Source: JBFFSQ01 sp041572275 (lineage in GTDB: Bacteria; Pseudomonadota; Gammaproteobacteria; SZUA-229). Taken from it: a stretch of 20,574 nt of DNA. The stretch spans positions 1 to 20,574 of the forward strand of contig JBFFSQ010000030.1 in assembly GCA_041572275.1 (NCBI GenBank), written 5' to 3'. Shown here one piece after another: positions 15,201-20,574 of this stretch (position 1 is the stretch's first letter; each line of letters begins with the position of its first letter). A model generated the notes under the pieces. It had not been told where the DNA came from and made no database searches. It was given only the letters and a program-made list of their open reading frames with translations. A program made the translations under genes and the position numbers.

Positions 15201-16379
15201 TCACAGACGTTCTGAATAATCTCGGAAACCAAAACCTGGCACAATACCAGGCAGATTTTTATCCAATGCCATGACCTTAAATCGCTCACCCATTTCTGTT
15301 GGTAAGGTTAATGATTTCATTTGCTGCACCAAGGCTATGCGCCCCCTGTCTGTCTCGGGCATCTGCTGTTCAAGCAACTGACCAATCCCTGAGTCCAGTA
15401 AAAAATTGGACTGCGAAGTAAAACCGGCGATATCAAAACCCACAGCAACGGCAGCCTCAGCCACAGCGGTAAAATCCACAAAGGCCGTCATATCCTGCAG
15501 GCCAGGATACCAAAGTGCATCGTCATGGGTTCGATGCCGGTAATAGCACATGAACGTTCCCATATCTCTTTCCGGCAAATAATACTCAGCACGAGGATAG
15601 CCATAATCAATCAGATAGACAGCACCCTGCAATAAAGCATCTGCCAGTGACTGTAACCAGGGCTCAATATTCAGGTTAATTTCAGAACGATAGACCTGTG
15701 CCAGCTGATAACCAATATCTTCTTCAATATGATCAACTGCCTGTTGTAAATCAGTATCTGCCTCACCTGGTCTCAAGACCAGGCCTTCATCAGTTACTGC
15801 CACGCCCAGTGGCAGCGCCTTACCATCCATAGTCACAAACCGTCGTACTGGCATAGCATCCAGCACCTCATTAGCCAGCACCACCGCTTTAAGTGGCTGC
15901 CTGGGCAGTGTATCCAACCACTCAATCCGGCCCATCAGCTCTGGCACTTTCTGATTCAAGGTTTGCTGCTGACGCTGTTTGAGCTCGGCACTAAGCTCAA
16001 TAATGAAATAACGTTCTGGTAACTGCTGTTTGTGATCAAGTTCAGCCAATAGCCCAGCGGCCAACACACCTGAGCCCGCGCCAAATTCAACAATATTGCC
16101 ACCGCCCATATCACCAAGGACAGCAGCCACCGGATTGGCCAGCGTCTGGGCAAACAGGGGTGACAATTCCGGCGCAGTGATAAAATCACCAGCCTCTCCA
16201 AACTTCTGCAAGCCCGCACTATAGTAACCCAGACCGGGCGCATACAGCGCAAGTGACATATAATCGGCAAAATCAATCCAGCCACCCGCCGCCTGTATTT
16301 CCCTTTGGATAACATCGACTAGCACCTGGCTATGCTGTCGGGCATCCAGGTCCGGTTCAGGTAAATCCAGTATCTGCAT
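15201..16379 (-). CDS. SAM-dependent methyltransferase, MidA/NDUFAF7 family
   Basis: About 392 residues. GDFITAPE (64-71) and the SAM-binding loop EFGAGSG (98-104), followed by IIELSAELKQRQQ, define the MidA/COG1565 family. The mitochondrial member NDUFAF7 methylates an arginine of complex I subunit NDUFS2 during assembly; the bacterial substrate is less clear. I prefer the ATG at 16377-16379 (MQILDLPEPD) over one 16 codons upstream. The longer form would overlap the divergent folM start and add a Cys/Phe-rich stretch not typical of the family. An extended -10 (TGGTATGAT, minus strand 16418-16410) could start its mRNA about 24 nt before the ATG. Confidence 0.88.
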   Translation of the reverse strand: MQILDLPEPDLDARQHSQVLVDVIQREIQAAGGWIDFADYMSLALYAPGLGYYSAGLQKFGEAGDFITAPELSPLFAQTLANPVAAVLGDMGGGNIVEFGAGSGVLAAGLLAELDHKQQLPERYFIIELSAELKQRQQQTLNQKVPELMGRIEWLDTLPRQPLKAVVLANEVLDAMPVRRFVTMDGKALPLGVAVTDEGLVLRPGEADTDLQQAVDHIEEDIGYQLAQVYRSEINLNIEPWLQSLADALLQGAVYLIDYGYPRAEYYLPERDMGTFMCYYRHRTHDDALWYPGLQDMTAFVDFTAVAEAAVAVGFDIAGFTSQSNFLLDSGIGQLLEQQMPETDRGRIALVQQMKSLTLPTEMGERFKVMALDKNLPGIVPGFGFRDYSERL

Positions 16380-16384
16380 TGGTG

Positions 16385-16418
16385 TACAATTCGTAAAAAA
16401 ACAGCAGGCATCATACCA
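16385..16418. promoter_or_regulatory. Interlocked divergent promoters for midA and folM
   Basis: The two start codons are 38 bp apart. A plus-strand TACAAT (16385-16390) would start folM near 16397. A minus-strand TGGTATGAT (16418-16410) would start midA near 16403. Neither has a good -35. If both are used, the promoters face each other and each lies by the other gene's start. Confidence 0.3.
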
Positions 16419-17152
16419 TGCAATCAAAAACAGTCCTTATAACTGGCGCCGCCAAACGCATCGGTGCCGAAATTTCTCGCATGCTGCATGCCGATGGCAT
16501 GAATATCATCATTCATTACCGCTCATCGAAAGACGAGGCTCAGGGCCTGTGTAATGAGCTCAACGCGCTACGTGCGGATTCGGCCATCATTCTGCAGGCT
16601 GACCTGCATCAAACCCCAGAACTGACCACACTGGTACAACAGGCTTCTGACTACTGGGGACGACTGGATGTACTGGTCAATAATGCCTCAACTTTTTACC
16701 CTACACCGGTGGGAGAAATTACTGAAGCACACTGGGATGATCTGATGGGGAGCAATTTAAAAGCCCCATTATTTCTGTCGCAGGCAGCCATGCCTCACCT
16801 GCGCAACAGCCAGGGCAGTATCATCAATATCGTGGATATCCACGCGTTTCGACCCATGAAAGAGCATCCTGTGTACTGTGCTGCCAAAGCAGGGCTGGCC
16901 ATGCTTACACAGTCACTGGCTCGAGAACTGGGACCGGATGTTCGAGTTAACGGTGTCGCACCTGGCGCCATCATCTGGCCTAGTAGTGAAATGGATAAAC
17001 TGACCCAGGACGCCATACTCGATCGTACAGCACTGAAACGACAGGGTGAGCCACGAGACATTGCCGCCACCGTACGCTTCCTGATTCGGGATGCCGACTA
17101 TATTACTGGCCAGGTAATCCCGGTCTGCGGCGGTCGCAGTTTAAATATCTGA
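16418..17152 (+). CDS. folM: Pteridine reductase / dihydromonapterin reductase (FolM-like)
   Basis: A 244-residue short-chain dehydrogenase that reduces pterins or dihydrofolate with NADPH. The cofactor motif is TGAAKRIG (9-16), with Arg replacing the second Gly, a hallmark of pteridine reductases (TGxxxRxG). NNAS sits at 88-91. The catalytic set D140-Y153-K157 has the same spacing as the Asp-Tyr-Lys of trypanosomatid PTR1. AGCAGG lies before the ATG. The nearby folB and folK support a folate role. Confidence 0.87.
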   Translation: MQSKTVLITGAAKRIGAEISRMLHADGMNIIIHYRSSKDEAQGLCNELNALRADSAIILQADLHQTPELTTLVQQASDYWGRLDVLVNNASTFYPTPVGEITEAHWDDLMGSNLKAPLFLSQAAMPHLRNSQGSIINIVDIHAFRPMKEHPVYCAAKAGLAMLTQSLARELGPDVRVNGVAPGAIIWPSSEMDKLTQDAILDRTALKRQGEPRDIAATVRFLIRDADYITGQVIPVCGGRSLNI

Positions 17153-17156
17153 TTGC

Positions 17157-17271
17157 AAGTTTATGGTTTATCGTTCGTAGTTTGTAGTCACTCTGAAAAC
17201 AGGATCCTTAGGCTTCGCGACCGCTCCGCTCAGGATGACACTATAAACGACTAACCATGAACCATTAACTT
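17157..17271. repeat. Nested inverted-repeat element between folM and folK
   Basis: The outer arms 17157-17188 and 17240-17271 (32 bp each) are inverted copies with 26 of 32 positions matching by eye. Inside lies a second palindromic core, about 17201-17237, containing AGGATCCTTAGGC and GCTCAGGATGAC. Read on the minus strand the core is the CATCCTGAGC...AAGGATCC type of dispersed palindrome common in many bacterial genomes. The element starts 4 bp after the folM stop and its right arm ends inside the folK stop codon, so it is almost the whole gap. It has no ORF and looks like a non-autonomous mobile or REP-like repeat. No clear target-site duplication is seen. Confidence 0.65.
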
Positions 17272-17764
17272 AGTCATCAAAGTCAAACACGATGGGTTTC
17301 AGTTGCTCCTGGCTTTTATCAAATGCAAACCAGAGCTGGGCATAGGTTTTAGCCACCTGAGGATGCTTCAGGTCTGGCGCCACTTCCGCCAGTGGCCAGA
17401 GCACGAAAGCACGTTTGAGGATTTCATCCCGGGGAATCTGTAATCCCGGCTCATCAATGACACAGTCATCATAGAGCAACAAATCCAGGTCGAGCGTCCG
17501 CGATGAAAACCGGGGCCCGGTGCGATCTCGACCATGGCTGTCTTCGATCTGTCGTAAATCATTCGCCACCTGATATACATCATCCTCCGTCTGCAAGGCA
17601 ATCACCATATTGTAGAAACTGCTGCCTTCAAAACCTACCGCATCACTTTCAAAAACCGATGACAGCACCAGCTCGCCATAACGTGCCCGCAACGCCTGTA
17701 TACCCGCGCGGGTATTGGCCTCACGATCGATATTACTGCCCAGACTGATATACACCCATGCCAC
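17270..17764 (-). CDS. folK: HPPK, 2-amino-4-hydroxy-6-hydroxymethyldihydropteridine diphosphokinase
   Basis: A 164-residue cytoplasmic folate-pathway enzyme that transfers pyrophosphate from ATP to 6-hydroxymethyl-dihydropterin. It opens with VYISLGSNI and carries GRDRTGPRFSSRTLDLDLLL (78-97), with the magnesium-binding D92/D94 pair. The start is GTG, sharing one base with the folB stop codon (TAGTG), so translation is probably coupled. Its stop codon lies in the right arm of the neighbouring inverted-repeat element. Confidence 0.96.
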   Translation of the reverse strand: MAWVYISLGSNIDREANTRAGIQALRARYGELVLSSVFESDAVGFEGSSFYNMVIALQTEDDVYQVANDLRQIEDSHGRDRTGPRFSSRTLDLDLLLYDDCVIDEPGLQIPRDEILKRAFVLWPLAEVAPDLKHPQVAKTYAQLWFAFDKSQEQLKPIVFDFDD

Positions 17765-18114
17765 TATTTTTCTCGCTCAATAATCACGCCCACATCCTGT
17801 GAACCAGTGACTGCGCCAGGCTTACTCAGGCGCAGCTTCATCCAGGGCACATCAAACTCATTCAAGACGATGGCGGAAATCCGTTCTGCCAGAGTCTCCA
17901 CCAGCTGAAATTCACTGTCACCGACATACTGGATCAGACGCTTGGCCACAGACTTATAATCCAACGTGTCTTCGATATTATCAGTTTCTCCGGCCCGACG
18001 AATATCGGTACCCATCTCCAGGTCCAGGCTCACGGTCTGGCGGATTTCACGCTCCCAATCGTAAATGCCGATCACGGTCTCAATGCGTAAGTCGCGTATA
18101 TACACTATATCCAT
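17764..18114 (-). CDS. folB: Dihydroneopterin aldolase
   Basis: 116 residues. The enzyme cleaves (and usually epimerises) 7,8-dihydroneopterin to 6-hydroxymethyl-dihydropterin, the substrate of the co-transcribed FolK. Family features are IGIYDWEREIRQ (15-26), LDYKSVAKRL (51-60), the ETLAERIS helix and the catalytic-lysine segment LRLSKPGAV (K98). The start codon is ATG at 18112-18114. It is divergent from rpmB across a 204-bp gap. Confidence 0.95.
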   Translation of the reverse strand: MDIVYIRDLRIETVIGIYDWEREIRQTVSLDLEMGTDIRRAGETDNIEDTLDYKSVAKRLIQYVGDSEFQLVETLAERISAIVLNEFDVPWMKLRLSKPGAVTGSQDVGVIIEREK

Positions 18115-18207
18115 TAAATTATTGCCATCTTAATAGGGAAAAAGCAGCGCTACTATACCTGTAAAGCGGCCACCAGCCAAAACCCTCAACAATTAGTCGG
18201 CAATGGC

Positions 18208-18236
18208 TTGTCTCAGGCACATTAATCCGGTATCAT
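18208..18236 (+). promoter_or_regulatory. rpmB-rpmG promoter
   Basis: TTGTCT (18208-18213), a 17-bp spacer and TATCAT (18231-18236) form a good sigma-70 promoter, predicting a start near 18243 and a leader of about 76 nt. Confidence 0.65.
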
Positions 18237-18261
18237 CACGCCCCTTTCGGATTTTCGGTGT

Positions 18262-18286
18262 TTGTTGGCAAAATATCAGCCAACAA
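18262..18286 (+). promoter_or_regulatory. Hairpin in the rpmB leader
   Basis: TTGTTGGC (18262-18269) and GCCAACAA (18279-18286) form a perfect 8-bp stem with a 9-nt loop inside the predicted leader, 32 bp before the rpmB ATG. It does not cover the ribosome binding site (GGAG at 18309-18312). No T-run follows, so it is not a terminator. It may be a regulatory or stabilising structure. Confidence 0.5.
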
Positions 18287-18318
18287 CCCATATAAAAGAG
18301 TATTGACTGGAGTCTTCC

Positions 18319-18555
18319 ATGGCCAGAGTATGTCAAGTCACAGGCAAAAAGCCTATGACAGGTAACAATGTATCGCATGCGCACAACAAAACGCGTCGTC
18401 GTTTTCTGCCTAACCTGCACAACCACCGTTTCTGGGTGGAAAGTGAAAAGCGCTTCGTAAGATTGCGCCTTTCTACTGCAGGCATGCGTCTGATTGATAA
18501 AAAAGGTATCGACACTGTGTTAGCTGAAATGCGTGCACGTGGCGAGAAAGTTTAA
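18319..18555 (+). CDS. rpmB: Large ribosomal subunit protein bL28
   Basis: 78 residues, the same length as E. coli L28, with the standard start MARVCQVTGKKPMTGNNVSH and the RLRLSTAGMRLIDKKGI segment. GGAG precedes the ATG by 6 nt. It is followed by rpmG in the usual rpmB-rpmG pair, whose ribosome binding site overlaps the rpmB stop codon. Confidence 0.98.
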   Translation: MARVCQVTGKKPMTGNNVSHAHNKTRRRFLPNLHNHRFWVESEKRFVRLRLSTAGMRLIDKKGIDTVLAEMRARGEKV

Positions 18556-18566
18556 GGAGAATCACC

Positions 18567-18722
18567 GTGCGTGACAAAATCAAACTGGTGTCTTCCGCAG
18601 GTACAGGTCATTTCTATACCACAGACAAAAACAAGAAAAACATGCCTGAAAAAATGGAGATCAAGAAATTTGATCCCGTTGTACGCAAGTATGTAATCTA
18701 TAAAGAAGCGAAAATTAAATAA
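18567..18722 (+). CDS. rpmG: Large ribosomal subunit protein bL33
   Basis: 51 residues from a GTG start. The sequence MRDKIKLVSSAGTGHFYTT and the end KKFDPVVRKYVIYKEAKIK are those of L33. It lacks the CxxC pairs of zinc-binding forms, so it is a zinc-independent paralogue. A strong AAGGAG (18554-18559) overlaps the rpmB stop, 7 nt before the GTG. The N-terminus is 4 residues shorter than the E. coli form (which has MAKGIREKIK). Confidence 0.97.
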   Translation: MRDKIKLVSSAGTGHFYTTDKNKKNMPEKMEIKKFDPVVRKYVIYKEAKIK

Positions 18723-18740
18723 TCGCTTCTGGTCTGGATA

Positions 18741-18769
18741 AAAAAACCCGCTTTTGCGGGTTTTTTTTT
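18741..18769 (+). terminator. Intrinsic terminator after rpmG
   Basis: CCCGC (18747-18751) and GCGGG (18756-18760) with a TTTT loop, flanked by six As and nine Ts, 18 bp after the rpmG stop. Confidence 0.92.
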
Positions 18770-18903
18770 GCCTGGCACTAAAGTCAGTACAATCGGTACA
18801 TTCACACTTTTTATGACCCATCTAACAGCAGCTGCCAATGGACTGGTCTAAACTCTTCTAACAACATCGCAATTAAATATCACGCACAAACACTGGAATG
18901 ACG

Positions 18904-20109
18904 ATGTCCGAAATTTATGTTGGCCGACAACCCATATACAACCGTGAACTGGAAATTCATGCCTATGAATTGATGTCACGCGTCGGCAGATCGGACAGAA
19001 CTGATGAGTTATCAGTGGATGATGAACGAGCAAGCTCCCAGGTAATTTTAAATGCTTTTCTGGATATTGGTATTGATACGGTGGTAGATGGGCATATCGC
19101 CTTTATCAGGCTTGCCGAGCGCTTCCTCAACAGAGAGGAAGAACTCCCTTTTCCACCTGATGCCGTCATTCTGAAAATTCCCAATTACATGGAAATCAAC
19201 GAGCAGATACTGACTGGTGTTCATACACTCAAGGACAAAGGCTACAAACTGGCAATCGACAATTACTTACAGATCGAGCATCTGCGACCCCTCGCCTCGT
19301 TAGCTGACATTATTGACCTCAACATTGAACAACTAAGCGCAGAACAACTCAAGACACATATCAGGACACTACGTAACCAGCATCCCGTACTACTGGCCGA
19401 CCATGTTAAGACTTACGACGAATACGAACTGTGTCGTGATCTTGGCTTTGATTTTATTCAGGGCTATTTTCTCAGTCGTCCGAAAATTGTAGCCGGCCAG
19501 AGCCTGGCACCCAACCAGACCAGCATAATGAATCTGCTGTCAATCCTGCACAATCCGGAAACTGATACCGACACGATTGATACCGTCATCAGCCAGGACG
19601 TCTCCTTGAGTTACAAGATCCTCAGGCTCATCAATTCTGCATTCTTTAAGCGCGCCACAGACATCGAATCGATTCACCATGCCATTGTCATGCTTGGACG
19701 CAAACAACTGTGCACCTGGGCCTCAATGATGGCTCTGACCGAGCTCAGTGACAAACCACGCGAACAGATACGCATTGCTATGGTCCGCGCCCGATCCTGT
19801 GAACAACTGGCGGAAATTGCGGGGCTGGAGGCGCCTGACAGCTTCTTTACCATCGGCATGTTTTCTGCCCTTGATCTGTTAATGGATCAGCGTCTAGAAG
19901 ATCTGATTTCCCCTCTACCTCTAAGCGACAACATTATTGCCGCCCTACTTAATCGAGAAGGCATTACTGGCGAGGCTCTGAACTGCACCCTGGCCCAGGA
20001 AACCAGTGACTGGGCCAATATCCGGTTTGCCAATTTGCCTGCCGAAACCCTGTCCGAGATCTACCTCGAAGCCATTTGCTGGGCGGATGACGTCTTGAAA
20101 ACCATATAG
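18904..20109 (+). CDS. EAL-HDOD signalling protein, degenerate EAL domain (first copy)
   Basis: 401 residues: an EAL-like domain (about 1-200) followed by an HDOD domain (about 205-395), the YuxH/CdgJ architecture linked to motility and signalling. The phosphodiesterase residues are largely gone: the EAL motif is YEL, the metal-binding Asn of NxS is Arg in FIRLA, LEITE is LKIPN, DDFG is IDNY, and AEGVE is ADHVK. QGYFLSRP is kept. It is therefore unlikely to cleave cyclic di-GMP and may act by protein contacts. I chose the second ATG (18904) because TGGA lies 6 nt before it; an ATG at 18898 would add only two residues. The second copy begins 8 bp downstream. Confidence 0.88.
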   Translation: MSEIYVGRQPIYNRELEIHAYELMSRVGRSDRTDELSVDDERASSQVILNAFLDIGIDTVVDGHIAFIRLAERFLNREEELPFPPDAVILKIPNYMEINEQILTGVHTLKDKGYKLAIDNYLQIEHLRPLASLADIIDLNIEQLSAEQLKTHIRTLRNQHPVLLADHVKTYDEYELCRDLGFDFIQGYFLSRPKIVAGQSLAPNQTSIMNLLSILHNPETDTDTIDTVISQDVSLSYKILRLINSAFFKRATDIESIHHAIVMLGRKQLCTWASMMALTELSDKPREQIRIAMVRARSCEQLAEIAGLEAPDSFFTIGMFSALDLLMDQRLEDLISPLPLSDNIIAALLNREGITGEALNCTLAQETSDWANIRFANLPAETLSEIYLEAICWADDVLKTI

Positions 20110-20117
20110 GAACTTTA

Positions 20118-20574
20118 ATGCAGGATATTTTTGTTGGTCGCCAGCCCATCTACAACCGTGACTTAGGTGTCTATGCCTATGAACTCCTGTTTCGTACTGA
20201 CCAGATCAACAATGCCGTCTCTGACCTGAACGAAGACCAGGCAACCTCCCAGGTTATCCTCAACAGTTTCATCGACATGGGCCTGGAAAACATTGTTGGC
20301 CAGAGCAAGGCCTGCATCAATCTCACCGACAGTTTCCTGATGAATACCGATGCATTGCCTATCAAGCCGGAAAATATCATTCTGGACATACAACAAAACA
20401 TCACCATCAATTCAGACACACTAGCTGCGATCAATCAGCTAAAAGCCACTGGCTTTACCCTGGCCCTGGACGACATTAGCCATCGCCCGGATTTTTTACC
20501 GCTACTCAAGCAGGCTGATATTCTGCGACTGGACGTAAAGAAACTATCACCGAAACACATCAAATTACGTCAGA
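20118..20574 (+). CDS. EAL-HDOD signalling protein, second copy (5' part)
   Basis: The gene runs off the right edge, with 152 residues visible. It begins MQDIFVGRQPIYNRDLGVYA and aligns throughout with the first copy (GRQPIYNR, YAYEL, SQVILN). A TAGGA ribosome binding site overlaps the stop of the first copy. More EAL features survive here than in the first: Asn in CINLTDS and the Asp pair in LALDDIS. LEITE is still altered (LDIQQ), and the usual LKID is LRLD. An HDOD domain is expected beyond the window, inferred from the paralogue. Confidence 0.85.
   Translation, partial: MQDIFVGRQPIYNRDLGVYAYELLFRTDQINNAVSDLNEDQATSQVILNSFIDMGLENIVGQSKACINLTDSFLMNTDALPIKPENIILDIQQNITINSDTLAAINQLKATGFTLALDDISHRPDFLPLLKQADILRLDVKKLSPKHIKLRQ

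Noticed and set aside
16380..16427. Longer MidA start at 16427
   Set aside because: It would overlap the folM start and add 16 atypical residues; the ATG at 16377-16379 gives the family-like N-terminus.

Overview
The window looks like part of a gammaproteobacterial chromosome, moderately AT-leaning. The housekeeping genes (Cca with an HD domain, RpmB/RpmG, UppP, FolB/FolK, MoaA) read like gammaproteobacterial proteins. A complete cytoplasmic sulfite-dehydrogenase-type molybdoenzyme operon (soeABC) suggests a sulfur-oxidising lineage, but that ecological reading is inference from one operon.

Layout. (1) 1-1096: 3' part of an acidic DUF5666-repeat protein, closed by an intrinsic terminator. 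(2) 1125-7158: soeABC on the minus strand, divergent from moaA on the plus strand. The 322-bp gap holds a perfect TTGACCTAGGTCAA palindrome of the CRP/FNR type, and moaA appears to be leaderless. The pairing makes sense because MoaA makes the molybdenum-cofactor precursor that SoeA needs. (3) 7171-9669: a BamA/TamA-like outer-membrane barrel gene overlapping an EamA (DMT) transporter gene, both minus strand. Upstream lies a leader with a 30-codon ORF, a strong intrinsic terminator and mutually exclusive pairing segments, which together look like a transcription attenuator. This is the most interesting candidate undescribed element here. (4) 9670-12651: an NDUFA9-like short-chain dehydrogenase gene followed 3 bp later by an RpfC-like membrane hybrid sensor kinase whose ATPase motifs and first receiver are degenerate. 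(5) 12732-16379: cca, then a minus-strand run of vanZ-like, uppP and midA (NDUFAF7-like) genes. (6) 16418-18114: folate/pterin genes, with folM on plus and folB-folK on minus, separated by a nested inverted-repeat element that fills the folM/folK gap. (7) 18208-18769: rpmB-rpmG with promoter, leader hairpin and terminator. (8) 18904-20574: two tandem EAL-HDOD paralogues, the second cut by the window edge.

There is no tRNA, rRNA, CRISPR array, transposase or phage gene. Most of the window is conserved core genome, and the unusual signals are in the gaps between genes.
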